Assembly: GCF_004099695.1 (NCBI RefSeq)
Contig: NZ_SCHL01000006.1
Coordinates: 124,001-188,000 of the forward strand
DNA from: Methanosarcina sp. MSH10X1
Lineage (GTDB): Archaea > Halobacteriota > Methanosarcinia > Methanosarcinales > Methanosarcinaceae
Length of the DNA: 64,000 nucleotides
Direction of reading: 5' to 3'
Shown here: positions 1-8,266 of the stretch, piece after piece
Numbering within the stretch: position 1 is the stretch's first letter
How the letters are laid out: every line of letters begins with the position of its first letter
Translations under genes and position numbers: made by a program
The notes under the pieces: generated by a model
Database searches by the model: none
The model's input: the letters and a program-made list of their open reading frames with translations, nothing else
What the model was told of the DNA's origin: nothing

Positions 1-2
1 TC

Positions 3-944
3 AGGAAATTCTCAAAATACGACCCGTTAAATATCGCATCTATCTATGGCGGTGTAGGGATCAATTCACAAATTAAAGAATTAAAGAATGCCGAGGTTGT
101 TGTGGGAACACCCGGTAGGCTACTCGATCATATCAGCAGAAATACTATCAAATTGAATAATATGAAAACCCTTGTCCTTGATGAGGCAGACCATATGTTT
201 GATATGGGATTCAAAGTGGATGTAGAAAAAATTATCAAGGAATGTCCTCAAAACAGGCAGACCCTTTTGTTCTCTGCGACCATTACAAAAGATATTGTCC
301 GGCTTTCCCGCAAGTACATGGAAAACCCGGTTCAAGTATCAACAGAGTCTTATATCGACCCGCAAAAATTGAATCAGGTCGTTTATAAAGTACAGGATGA
401 CATGAAATTATCTCTGCTCGTGTACCTTCTGCAAAATGAGAAGTCAACCCTCGGGATGGTTTTCTGCAACACAAAAAGAAATACTGACAAAGTCGCAAAA
501 AACCTGAGAAAATCAGGTATCAATGCCGTGGCAATTCATGGCGGATTGACACAGAACGAACGAACTCGCATAATGGAAAAATTCCACTCCGGGAACATAG
601 GAGTCCTTATATGTACGGATGTAGCCGGAAGAGGTCTTGATATACAGGGTGTTTCCCATGTTTACAATTATGATATTCCCAGGGAGAGTAAACAGTATAT
701 TCACAGGATTGGAAGAACTGCACGAGCAGGAACAGAAGGAAAAGCGATAAATATCCTTTCCAGAAATGACCATGCTAATTTCATGAGTGTACTGAAAGAC
801 AATGATGTAAATATTAAGGAACAGGCACTACCTGCTCTGAAGAAGATTGTAATTGAAAGACCGGAAATAAGATTGCCAAAGCCGGTAAATAGGATGAACA
901 ACCCCTCCAGAAAAGGTAATAAACCGAGGCACAAAAACTGTTAG
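3..944 (+). CDS. DEAD-box ATP-dependent RNA helicase, 5' end cut by window
   Basis: ATP-dependent unwinding or remodelling of RNA. The frame is open from base 3, so the start and the Walker A motif lie outside the window. Visible motifs in order are GG (YGG, near base 48), TPGR (bases 108-119), DEAD (VLDEADHMF), SAT (LLFSATI), and the second RecA domain with VFCNTK, TDVAGRGLDI and the HRIGRTARAG motif VI. A short basic tail rich in K/R/N follows. The protein ends at TAG. Methanosarcina relatives of this type are often cold-inducible helicases acting on structured mRNA or rRNA (family knowledge); nothing here shows the specific target. An internal GTG at 102 falls within the VVGTPGR strand and is not the true start. 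Confidence 0.95.
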   Translation, partial: RKFSKYDPLNIASIYGGVGINSQIKELKNAEVVVGTPGRLLDHISRNTIKLNNMKTLVLDEADHMFDMGFKVDVEKIIKECPQNRQTLLFSATITKDIVRLSRKYMENPVQVSTESYIDPQKLNQVVYKVQDDMKLSLLVYLLQNEKSTLGMVFCNTKRNTDKVAKNLRKSGINAVAIHGGLTQNERTRIMEKFHSGNIGVLICTDVAGRGLDIQGVSHVYNYDIPRESKQYIHRIGRTARAGTEGKAINILSRNDHANFMSVLKDNDVNIKEQALPALKKIVIERPEIRLPKPVNRMNNPSRKGNKPRHKNC

Positions 945-1265
945 ACACCGTTCGTCTGTGCATTGCATTATAACTAACCATTGATCGATTGGCATCGGCA
1001 GGAGCAATGGACTGCTCCTGTAAAACCCGGGCACGAGAATAAGAACGACAGCCAGTTCGTGCCACTACGATATCAAAATGCACCCTTCCGATGCCTTCGG
1101 ACAAATGGGCAGAGTTCGTTGACTCCGGGATGGGAGATTTATGCTAAAATCAAATTGCGTACGGCACTCCAACTTAAACAGGCTATTCCCCTGGGCCTCT
1201 GGGCATATGAAGAAAGTGAAGAAAGTTTTCAAGGAGCTGCCAGAAAAATAAACAAAATTTCGAAG
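945..1265. other. Intergenic stretch with one hairpin, no gene supported
   Basis: Between the helicase and the toxin gene. A 111-codon frame (981-1316) runs through it and into the toxin on the other strand, but it matches no family I recognise and has no ribosome binding site. The only clear structure is the hairpin at 999-1020. Confidence 0.5.
999..1020 (+). terminator. Hairpin downstream of the helicase gene
   Basis: Perfect 8-bp inverted repeat (CAGGAGCA ... TGCTCCTG) with a 6-base loop, 55 bases after the helicase stop codon. No T-run follows, so it may act in RNA stability rather than termination. Confidence 0.35.
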
Positions 1266-1526
1266 TCAATATATTTTATCGTGATGATCGTAATCTTCCA
1301 GGGTTATAGTTTTTGATTCCTCATCAATAGAGAAGACTAATACAAAATGTTTATCGATATGCACTCTTTTTAAATGGTTCATCGGAGCTCTTAAATTTTT
1401 GTACCGATGTGGATTTTCTAAGATCTCATTTACTTTACTTAAAATAATTTCAAGTTGTATTGTATTCTTTTTTGCTAATTTTTCAAATTTACTATCAAGT
1501 TCCGATCTGATTTTTAAAAAATACAT
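1266..1526 (-). CDS. RelE/ParE-type toxin (mRNA interferase family)
   Basis: Small basic protein of about 86 residues with the RelE-fold pattern: an N-terminal helical region (FEKLAKKN..LEIILSKVNEILENP), a central YKNLRAP..LKRVHIDKHFVLVFSID strand series, and the closing ITLEDYDHHDKIY strand with C-terminal His/Tyr. The family cleaves mRNA on the ribosome (family knowledge). It lies directly downstream of the antitoxin gene on the same strand. A TTG at 1535 would overlap the antitoxin stop (TTGA), but the ATG at 1526 is three codons inside and is the more conventional start. No strong ribosome binding site is visible, suggesting coupled translation. Confidence 0.8.
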   Translation of the reverse strand: MYFLKIRSELDSKFEKLAKKNTIQLEIILSKVNEILENPHRYKNLRAPMNHLKRVHIDKHFVLVFSIDEESKTITLEDYDHHDKIY

Positions 1527-1531
1527 AAAAA

Positions 1532-1780
1532 TCAAAGACCATATCGTTTCCTTAAGTTTTCAACCGTGCCCAATTCTATAGTTTCCTGTTTTTCTACTTT
1601 CTTCAGTTTTTCAATGTATTCAGGCTTTAACTCTGGCTCTAATATCTCTTCTTCATACTCTTCAGCCATTTTAATAATAGCAGCACTTTTGTCTTTTAAA
1701 CCGTATTTAGCCTTGATAATATTCAAAACTCGATTCGTTCGCTCATCAATGTTTATTATCGCTTGAACCATATATACCAT
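1532..1780 (-). CDS. DUF2683-type antitoxin
   Basis: An 82-residue protein. The N-terminus (VQAIINIDERTNRVLNIIKAKYGLKDKSAAIIKMAEEY) looks like a ribbon-helix-helix or short helical DNA-binding dimer, followed by a charged helix rich in E and K that should wrap the toxin. It matches my memory of the archaeal DUF2683 family, which is found beside RelE toxins in Methanosarcina. It ends where the toxin begins, the usual antitoxin-first order. A second ATG four codons in (1771) is an alternative start. The upstream sequence contains the near-palindromic TTAATA / TATTAA region, a plausible operator for autoregulation (inference). Confidence 0.8.
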   Translation of the reverse strand: MVYMVQAIINIDERTNRVLNIIKAKYGLKDKSAAIIKMAEEYEEEILEPELKPEYIEKLKKVEKQETIELGTVENLRKRYGL

Positions 1781-1900
1781 ATTAATAAGAGGTTAATGCC
1801 CTATTAATATATATCGTTCTGCCTCACTAAAGAATAATTATGTTCTCCAGATCCACTGGAGAAAAAGCGCAGTCCATACTTAGTTAGGGAAATATCATGA

Positions 1901-2011
1901 AAAAGAAGCAGATTGATGCCTTTTGCAGTCCAGGTTCATCATGCATTTATTGATGGTGTTCATACTGGCAAATTTGCGGATAAGCTGGAGAGATGCCTGG
2001 ATGAAGTGTAG
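1901..2011 (+). pseudogene. Chloramphenicol acetyltransferase-like C-terminal remnant
   Basis: In the frame ending at the TAG of 2009-2011 the translation reads RLMPFAVQVHHAFIDGVH and then TGKFADKLERCLDEV. This is the signature of the type A chloramphenicol acetyltransferase family: the conserved MP.(S/A)VQVHHA..DG.H segment carries the catalytic histidine and is followed by the terminal amphipathic helix. The rest of the roughly 210-residue protein is missing; an in-frame TGA sits at 1898-1900 and nothing upstream matches the family. It is therefore a remnant of a decayed or deleted gene. The catalytic HHAxxDG motif is intact, so decay may be recent. Confidence 0.7.
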
Positions 2012-2105
2012 ATTATAAGTATAATAGGAGAACCGGTAGTTCACTTATTTTTACTTTCTGAAGTTATGTTTTCAGAATACATAGGTTTTACATGAGAGTA
2101 AGTTA

Positions 2106-2432
2106 TTATTTCTTTTTCACGTCCTCTCTCTTTCCTTTTTCCTCAAGCAAAGCTCCAAAAGCCACTCCGAGGGAAAGTCCGAGAGCAAGTCCCAGGCCTA
2201 TATTGTCTATCATAAGGCCAAGTATCAAACCGAATGACATACCAAAAGGAATCCCAAGCGCCAACGAATCCTCTTCTTCATTCTCGCTCTCATTTTCTTT
2301 CTCTTTAGTAGAGCTTTCAATGTATTTTTCAGCCTTATAGAGCCTTTTCCTTAAACGTGAGAATATAAGTAAAATAGCTATAACAATGAGAATAAAAATT
2401 GCAATTATTCGTAAAGATGCAGAATCAATCAT
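2106..2432 (-). CDS. Small membrane protein with glycine-zipper-like C-terminus
   Basis: A 108-residue protein: an N-terminal transmembrane helix (LRIIAIFILIVIAILLIF), a basic cytoplasmic hinge (SRLRKRLYK), an acidic linker (about residues 38-55, E/S/N rich), then a strongly hydrophobic Gly-rich segment with repeated GxxxG-type spacing (FGMSFGLILGLMI, GLGLALGLSLGVAFGALL) and a charged tail. Such glycine-rich paired helices pack tightly in membranes. I cannot assign a function; it stands alone, with the CAT remnant upstream in the window and rsgA divergently beyond it. Confidence 0.6.
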   Translation of the reverse strand: MIDSASLRIIAIFILIVIAILLIFSRLRKRLYKAEKYIESSTKEKENESENEEEDSLALGIPFGMSFGLILGLMIDNIGLGLALGLSLGVAFGALLEEKGKREDVKKK

Positions 2433-2629
2433 TATTTTGAATTAGCTACTTTACTATAAAAGGAGTTTGAAATAGATAGAAAGAGAAGTAGAGAAAAGGG
2501 ATGTATAATTGAGCGGTTATCGGGCAGAGAATTTTTGCAGCTGGTAGGAAAGATGTTTTCAGGAACTCTCGAACTGAGAAAGGACAAAATATCAAAATAT
2601 TTAACCATTTAACCGGATATTTCCATTTT

Positions 2630-3739
2630 ATGAACAATCATAGCGAAACAGGAAACTCAGGTGATATTTCAGCCTACAGTAGCGCCGATACTATTCCAGG
2701 ATGGAATAAAGAGCTTGATCTTGCTTTTTCTGCCTACAGAGGTTCCTACACTCCCGGAAGAGTTGCATCGAGGCATAAAACGGTCTGCGAGGTTCTTATC
2801 CCTGGAGCTGTCGTACAGGCTGGAATTTCCGGTGCACTCCAGCGAATAGGAAAGCAGCCGGTCGTAGGGGATTTTGTCGTTTTGCTTGACCAGCCTGAAC
2901 TGGGCTCACGAGTAGTTGTAAATATCCTTCCCAGAAGAACCTGCTTTTCAAGAGGAGCAGCAGGGGATGGGGGCGGAGAGCAGGTAATTGCTGCAAACCT
3001 TGATACCATTTTTATCGTGACCTCCGTTGGTAAGGATCTCAACCTGCGGAGGCTTGAGAGATATCTAGCCGTTGTCTATTCTTCCGGGGCAAATCCGGTG
3101 ATTTTACTTAACAAGATTGACCTTGCGGATGACCCTGCCAGGCTGGTAGAAAAAATCCAGTCTATTGCAGGAAACGTGCCGGTTGTTTCCTTAAGTGCCC
3201 TTTCGGAAATCGGACTCGATACACTAAGTCCTTATCTTAAGCCGGGGGAAACGGTTGCACTAATCGGCTCCTCAGGTGTTGGAAAATCTACAATTATTAA
3301 TGCTCTTCTTGGCGAAGCCGTCCAGAAAACGGCGGGTATCAGGGAAGACGATCAGAAGGGCAGGCACACAACTACAGTCCGCCAGCTATTCCTGCTTCCA
3401 AATGGCGCGGTTCTTATAGACAACCCCGGAATCAGGGAAATCCAGCTCGGAGATTCTTCCGAAGGGCTTGAGAAAGCTTTTTCCGAAATCGTTGATGCAG
3501 CCCGAGATTGTAAGTTTAAAGACTGCACTCACCGCGACGAGCCGGGCTGTGCCGTACTGAAGGCGGTTGAGGATGGGCTTATTCCTGAAGAACGGCTTGA
3601 CAGCTATCACAGGTTAACTGAAGAACTTATATTCCAGACGAAAAAAGCCGAGATAGGGCTCAAGCGGCTTGAAAAGGAAAAACACAGGGAAATCGCAGTG
3701 AATATTAAAAAATATAAAAAATTTACTGGAAAGCCATAA
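2630..3739 (+). CDS. rsgA: Ribosome small subunit-dependent GTPase A (RsgA/YjeQ)
   Basis: Circularly permuted GTPase of 369 residues that in bacteria acts late in 30S subunit maturation. An N-terminal OB-fold (about residues 30-115) precedes a GTPase domain in permuted order: NKID (G4, near residue 161), SALSEIGLD (G5-like), GSSGVGKST (G1, residues 213-221), the TTT switch (G2) and DNPGIRE (G3). The zinc motif is C294-x4-C299-x-H301-x5-C307, which is canonical, followed by a basic helical tail. The family is mainly bacterial, so its presence in an archaeon suggests old lateral transfer (inference). The ATG at 2630 lacks a good ribosome binding site. It appears monocistronic. Confidence 0.95.
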   Translation: MNNHSETGNSGDISAYSSADTIPGWNKELDLAFSAYRGSYTPGRVASRHKTVCEVLIPGAVVQAGISGALQRIGKQPVVGDFVVLLDQPELGSRVVVNILPRRTCFSRGAAGDGGGEQVIAANLDTIFIVTSVGKDLNLRRLERYLAVVYSSGANPVILLNKIDLADDPARLVEKIQSIAGNVPVVSLSALSEIGLDTLSPYLKPGETVALIGSSGVGKSTIINALLGEAVQKTAGIREDDQKGRHTTTVRQLFLLPNGAVLIDNPGIREIQLGDSSEGLEKAFSEIVDAARDCKFKDCTHRDEPGCAVLKAVEDGLIPEERLDSYHRLTEELIFQTKKAEIGLKRLEKEKHREIAVNIKKYKKFTGKP

Positions 3740-3822
3740 GATAAGGATCATAAATAAGGCGATTTCAGGCAGGATTTGTCAGGAATTTATTATTATTTTA
3801 GCATATCTTTATATTTTTACAG

Positions 3823-3852
3823 ATTCGATGTGCTGTGTGGACTTCATCGAAT
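3823..3852. terminator. Inverted repeat after rsgA
   Basis: Perfect 8-bp arms ATTCGATG / CATCGAAT with a 14-base spacer, about 85 bases past the rsgA stop and 125 bases before the DUF362 gene. No T-run follows. It could be a terminator or a protein site; the spacing argues against a ribosome binding site role. Confidence 0.35.
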
Positions 3853-3963
3853 GTAATAACATCTATCTTCTTCTCCTGACAGCGCAATACCTAAAAACTA
3901 AAAACACTTTCTTAAATCCACATTTTTAACTTCACACTTCAGGATAAAGCACAAATCTAGATT

Positions 3964-3979
3964 AGGAGGGACTTAGACG
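3964..3979 (+). promoter_or_regulatory. Strong ribosome binding site placed on an ACG start
   Basis: AGGAGG at 3964-3969 is followed after 7 bases by ACG at 3977. An in-frame TAG sits immediately before the ACG, so the reading frame cannot start further upstream. The same layout, AGGAGG-N3-TTAG-ACG, occurs on the minus strand at 29456-29471. Confidence 0.7.
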
Positions 3980-5086
3980 GCAAGTAAAGTTTATTTTGCA
4001 GACCTGAGGGCAAGAAACCCGCAGGATAGCACCATCAGTAAGATTCAGAGGCTTTTTGATGAGGCAGGTTTCATTGAGCTTCTGGGGTCCGATGACCTCA
4101 CTGCAATTAAGGTTCATTTCGGTGAATACGGAAACGACGGATACGTAAATCCGGTCTTTGTGCGGCAGGTTGTGGAAAAGATCCGGGCAGCCGGGGCAAA
4201 ACCGTTTATTACGGACACTAATACGCTTTACTCAGGCAGCCGGCATAATGCCGTCGATCATCTGACAACAGCCATAGAGCACGGTTTCGATTATTCTGTT
4301 GTCCGGGCTCCGCTTATCATATCGGACGGCTTGAGGAGCCAGAACGCGGCAGAAGTCGAGATCGGGCAGAAGCATTTCAAGTCCGTAAAGATAGGGTCGG
4401 ACATTGCTGCTGCGGACTCTATGATTGTGATGTCCCATTTTAAGGGGCATATAGTAGCCGGTTTCGGAGGGGCTATCAAGAATCTTGCTATGGGCTGTGC
4501 TCCCGCGGTCGGCAAGAAAGAACAGCATTTCAGGACAAGCCCGCATGTAATTGAGGAAAAATGCGTAGCCTGCGGGAAATGTGTTGAGATCTGCCCTGTC
4601 GGGGCTTCTGCCCTTGTAGGGGAGGTTTCAATGATAGAGCCCAATGTCTGTATAAGCTGCGGGCAGTGTATGGAAGCCTGCCCTTCAAGCGCTATTGATA
4701 TCGACTGGGAACATGATATCCCGGAGTTTCTGGAGTGTGTCACGGAATATGCATACGGCGCAGTAAAGGGAAAAGAAGAAAGGGTCGGTTATATTAATTT
4801 CCTGCTTAAAATCACCCCTGACTGCGACTGCGTACCCTGGAGTGATGCTCCTGTTGTGCCGGACATAGGAATTCTCGCCTCAACCGACCCTGTTGCCCTT
4901 GACCAGGCAAGCTACGACCTTGTAAATAAGCAGAAAGGGCTTGTCAGCTCCTCCCTGCACTTCAACCACGAAGCCGGGGCTGATAAATTCAGGGGTATAT
5001 GGCCAATGGTTGATGGAACCCACCAGCTAAGGTATGGAGAGGAAATCGGGCTTGGAAGCCGGGAATATCAACTGGTTGAGATTTGA
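3977..5086 (+). CDS. DUF362 protein with two 4Fe-4S ferredoxin motifs
   Basis: About 369 residues. The N-terminal DUF362 region begins ASKVYFADLRARN after the ACG codon and continues without a stop into the better-known part (TAIKVHFGEYGNDGY). The 4Fe-4S dicluster lies near residues 195-240: CVACGKCVEICPVGA and CISCGQCMEACPSSAI. A C-terminal DUF362 segment with DIGILASTDPVALDQASYDL follows. Family members are iron-sulfur proteins of unclear substrate, probably redox or metal-centre related. The first ATG/GTG inside the frame (4160) would delete about 60 conserved residues. The strong AGGAGG supports the ACG at 3977, a start that automatic callers will miss. Confidence 0.9.
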   Translation, partial: TASKVYFADLRARNPQDSTISKIQRLFDEAGFIELLGSDDLTAIKVHFGEYGNDGYVNPVFVRQVVEKIRAAGAKPFITDTNTLYSGSRHNAVDHLTTAIEHGFDYSVVRAPLIISDGLRSQNAAEVEIGQKHFKSVKIGSDIAAADSMIVMSHFKGHIVAGFGGAIKNLAMGCAPAVGKKEQHFRTSPHVIEEKCVACGKCVEICPVGASALVGEVSMIEPNVCISCGQCMEACPSSAIDIDWEHDIPEFLECVTEYAYGAVKGKEERVGYINFLLKITPDCDCVPWSDAPVVPDIGILASTDPVALDQASYDLVNKQKGLVSSSLHFNHEAGADKFRGIWPMVDGTHQLRYGEEIGLGSREYQLVEI

Positions 5087-5089
5087 AGT

Positions 5090-5187
5090 GGTTAAAAAAA
5101 TTTGAGATTATTGGCTGAAAAGGTTGAGATTTAAATTGGCTAAAAAAGTTGAAATTTAAATTGACTAAAAAAGTTGAAATTTGAACT
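5090..5187. repeat. 25-nt tandem repeat, about four copies
   Basis: Copies begin near 5090 (degenerate, about 23 nt), 5113, 5138 and 5163. Each has the pattern GGCTAAAAAAGTTGAAATTT followed by AAATT. The first copies resemble the last codons of the DUF362 gene (GGTTGAGATTTGA), so the array may have grown out of the gene's 3' end. The rest of 5188-5438 is AT-rich with no gene. Confidence 0.85.
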
Positions 5188-5438
5188 GGTTCAATCCGGT
5201 TAAAACCCAACCAGATCAAATTGTCAACTTTCGATTTTTTCTTTTTGTTATTTTGATTGTAAAGAACCAGGGATAGCGGCTCAATTCTATGATTTTCCGG
5301 AGTTGATTCAAAGACTAATACTCAGATCAACTTTACTTTACTTAATCACAAATCTATTTTTTAAAAAGATAAATATAGCAGATGCCACAACTTAGTATAT
5401 GAGTTAATCTTACCCAACTTTACTGGAGATGAATTAGA

Positions 5439-5624
5439 ATGACCATCTGGGAATATGATGTTAAAGAGATAAGGTTCAGTGAGTGGTCAAAGACGAAAGA
5501 AGATCTTAACAGCCTCGGAGTTGAAGGCTGGGAGCTCATCAAGTTTGCGGACGAGATCGACGAAGACGGAATGATAACAGCTGTTTTTAAAAGGCCGGTC
5601 GATTATGTTGACGCAGCTTTCTAA
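5439..5624 (+). CDS. Small DUF4177-like protein
   Basis: A 61-residue soluble protein, MTIWEYDVKEIRFSEW..KEDLNSLGVEGWELIKFADEID. The pattern of a WEY strand, an LN.LG.EGWEL turn-strand and a closing VFKRP strand is that of the DUF4177 family, a small alpha/beta protein of unknown function common in archaea and bacteria. A GGAG motif about 12 bases upstream of the ATG supports the start. It is monocistronic and converges on the histidine kinase gene. Confidence 0.8.
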   Translation: MTIWEYDVKEIRFSEWSKTKEDLNSLGVEGWELIKFADEIDEDGMITAVFKRPVDYVDAAF

Positions 5625-5683
5625 ATTTTTTTAAATTTATTGTTTTTTGCCCTGTTTTTCCCATGTAAAAGTTCTTTCGGTGC

Positions 5684-5757
5684 ATTAGCTATCGGCTTGA
5701 AGACATGGTTTAGAGCCTGTAATTAGCTATCGGCTTGAAGACGGTTTAAAGCCCGTA
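5684..5757. repeat. Two-copy direct repeat between convergent genes
   Basis: Two adjacent copies of 38 and 36 bases starting at 5684 and 5722. They share ATTAGCTATCGGCTTGAAGA and end in GGTTTAGAGCCTGTA or GGTTTAAAGCCCGTA. Each copy can fold on itself (GGCTT ... AAAGCC), so the pair may serve as a terminator for both converging transcripts. Confidence 0.7.
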
Positions 5758-5761
5758 TGTA

Positions 5762-7819
5762 TTATCTTAGATGGGAAATCTCATTTTTTTGCTTTCTGAA
5801 CAGTATCCTGAATTCCGTCCCTGAGTCCTTTTTAAGTTTAATACACCCGTCGATCTGTTCCACCAGAAGATTTACGAGCTGAAGCCCAAGGGAATCAGTG
5901 TTCCTGATGTCAAGATCTTCCGGAATGCCAGTTCCGTTATCAGCTACAATAAGAATAAACTCCTGGGGTGCTTCATTTTTGCAGCCAGTCCCTCTTACGT
6001 CTTCTCCGTTACTGTCCTTTAATGCGAAGAGGCTTATATGGACTTCTCCGCCTTCGCCTGCAGGAAATGCATGCTTCAGAGAATTTGAAACAAGTTCGTT
6101 TACTATAATTCCCAGGGGTACAGCCGTATCCATTCCAAGGTAGACCTGTTCAAGTTGCAGTTTTAAGCTTATCTTCCTATTTCCTGAATTATAGGATTTA
6201 ATAAGGTCACCAGTCAGCCTGTGCAGGTAAGCCGAGAACTCAAGGGTCTCCATGTCCTTACCCTGATACAACTCCTCGTGGATTAGAGCCATAGAGGTTA
6301 CACGGTTCTGGCTTTCTTTAAAAGCCTCAAAAACTTCTGAGGATTGGAGGATTTCTCTATCATGGAGTTTTTCAGCCTGAAGGCTAAGTAAAGAGGAAAT
6401 AACCTGCAGGTTATTTTTAATCCTGTGGTGAATTTCTTTTATACGGATTTCTTCACTTCTGGTGAGACTTTCTTCAGCCATTTTACGCTGGGTGATATCG
6501 TGAATAAAGCCCTCGAATTTCTCGGAAGTGCCGGATTTTCTGGGAATAAGTTGCATGATTTCCCGAACCCATCTTATCTCTCCATCTTTTCTCCTTATCC
6601 TGTATTCCAGTTCCAGAGAGGAATCTTGATTTGACTCCACTGTTTCTATAGCTCCGACAAATAAAGGGCGGTCTTCAGGTACCACTATTTCAGCCCATTT
6701 CATTTTGCCGGAAACAAAGTCCTCTCTGCTATAAGCAGTAATTTCTTCCACAGCCCCATCCATAAACACAGGAATGCGTCTCTCGTTGAGGCGGAAGTAT
6801 AAGAATCCGTGAAGATTCTGCATAAATGGCTTATATTGCTTTGTTTTATCCTGCAAGCTCTGATCCTGCAGTATCTCAATCTCAGGCTCGGGTATATGCC
6901 TATCAACCCCAAGCATTCTGTAAATCCGCCCCTGATCATCCTTCAGAAAAATCGTTTCTTTTCTCAGGGCTTCTTCCCTGAATTTAAGTTCTCGGAAAAG
7001 AAGAGTGCAGGGATCTTCAAAGCCTGTTTTCACTATTGCTATGTAAATGAGATAAAAAGACAGGGCATATAGAGTCAGCCCGAAAAAGTTCAAAAATTCC
7101 TCGGTATTTGTGTAGTATATAAGGGCAAACTCCGAAAGGATTGAAATTGTTATGGCCGTTGTAAGTATCCTGTAAACATGATCCTCAAACCTGTCCTTTT
7201 TCCTGTACAGGAGAACCAGTGAACCAATAAACAGGAAAGAGATAATATACTCGCTGATTATCTTAAAGCTGGTTAATCCATAATCTTCAATATAAGACAC
7301 AGGGAAGTTTCTGTACTTGAAAATTGACAGCAGAAGAACTGCCGTAATTATAGAATAGATAATGAACACTTTCTGGGCAAAATGACCACTTACACTGGTC
7401 TTTTCATTCCTTTTTCCATCCCCTGGAAATTGTGTTAAAAGCAGAGGAGCCACAAAGAATGAGATGCTTGCAAGGTATCTCATAACTATCCAGAGCTGCA
7501 CCGGAAGATTTGTCCCGTATTCGGGAAACACGCCCATTTCTCTATATGAAAATGCGCGCAAAAAACCCAGACCTGCTACGAAAAAGAGGGCTGTTCCGAT
7601 AAAAGTAAGGTATCGGTTTTCGGAAATAACTTTTGACTTCCATACAATTATGAAAACCATGTAAGCGATTATAACATTAAATAAATTTACAATAATGCGG
7701 AAGAGTAGATAATTCTCAAGACTGATCACGTAGAGTACGCACGCTATTAATAGAAATAGTCCAAGCTTAAAAACAGGAGTATTGAAAATCGTAAGACTTT
7801 TCATTTCTCCATATTCCAT
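5762..7819 (-). CDS. Membrane sensor histidine kinase, MASE3-PAS-HisKA_2-HATPase
   Basis: About 685 residues. An N-terminal block of some seven to eight transmembrane helices (residues 5-260) has the MASE3 look (VFPEYGTNLPVQLWIVMRYL). A PAS domain with PAC extension follows (about 350-450; ELEYRIRRKDGEIRWVRE). Then comes a HisKA_2-type dimerisation helix with the phospho-acceptor in IHHRIKNNLQVISSLLSLQ (first His near residue 464) and an ATPase domain with NELVSNSLKHAFP (N box), DNGTGIPEDL and LGLQLVNLLVEQ. It autophosphorylates in response to an unknown membrane or PAS signal. No response regulator is adjacent. TTG 7840 is an alternative start; ATG 7819 has AAGAGAT upstream. Confidence 0.9.
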   Translation of the reverse strand: MEYGEMKSLTIFNTPVFKLGLFLLIACVLYVISLENYLLFRIIVNLFNVIIAYMVFIIVWKSKVISENRYLTFIGTALFFVAGLGFLRAFSYREMGVFPEYGTNLPVQLWIVMRYLASISFFVAPLLLTQFPGDGKRNEKTSVSGHFAQKVFIIYSIITAVLLLSIFKYRNFPVSYIEDYGLTSFKIISEYIISFLFIGSLVLLYRKKDRFEDHVYRILTTAITISILSEFALIYYTNTEEFLNFFGLTLYALSFYLIYIAIVKTGFEDPCTLLFRELKFREEALRKETIFLKDDQGRIYRMLGVDRHIPEPEIEILQDQSLQDKTKQYKPFMQNLHGFLYFRLNERRIPVFMDGAVEEITAYSREDFVSGKMKWAEIVVPEDRPLFVGAIETVESNQDSSLELEYRIRRKDGEIRWVREIMQLIPRKSGTSEKFEGFIHDITQRKMAEESLTRSEEIRIKEIHHRIKNNLQVISSLLSLQAEKLHDREILQSSEVFEAFKESQNRVTSMALIHEELYQGKDMETLEFSAYLHRLTGDLIKSYNSGNRKISLKLQLEQVYLGMDTAVPLGIIVNELVSNSLKHAFPAGEGGEVHISLFALKDSNGEDVRGTGCKNEAPQEFILIVADNGTGIPEDLDIRNTDSLGLQLVNLLVEQIDGCIKLKKDSGTEFRILFRKQKNEISHLR

Positions 7820-8266
7820 CCCAAATTTATCTCTTAACAATAATATAAAAACCTTTTTATTTTTATATAAATATGTGTAGAGATCTATAGCCGGTTTTCA
7901 TACCTGTCCCCAATATTTTCAATTCTCGTTTATAACTCTAAATGACCCAGATCATCTTATAAAAGCTAAGCCCGAAAAACCGGATCTCTGTGCAGGTTTC
8001 CATGTGTACCCGCTTCTGTATGACACTGTTTTTTATTGTTCCAATCTTTTATAAATTTTCGATCACTTTCCAATCTTCAATTATTTTCTCACAGTATCAC
8101 TTTGAGTTAACAATGTTTACTTATTTTGGCATAAAATAAACTTCTTATCTTATTAAGTATTACAATAATTCACTAAATTAATATTTATTGTCGTTAACAC
8201 AGGAAACTAAGTTTTTAAGATTTATGTTCAGAATATGTGCAGAAATTAGTAAAAAGGAGATAGGGT
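7820..8266. other. Divergent intergenic region between kinase and methyltransferase
   Basis: AT-rich, with several TATA-like runs on both strands (for example around 7850-7870 and 8150-8190) that could serve the two divergent genes. No RNA structure or gene is evident. AAGGAGAT at 8253-8260 is the ribosome binding site of the methyltransferase. Confidence 0.5.

Noticed and set aside
981-1316. 111-codon plus-strand frame after the helicase
   Set aside because: No family, no ribosome binding site, and it runs into the toxin gene on the other strand.
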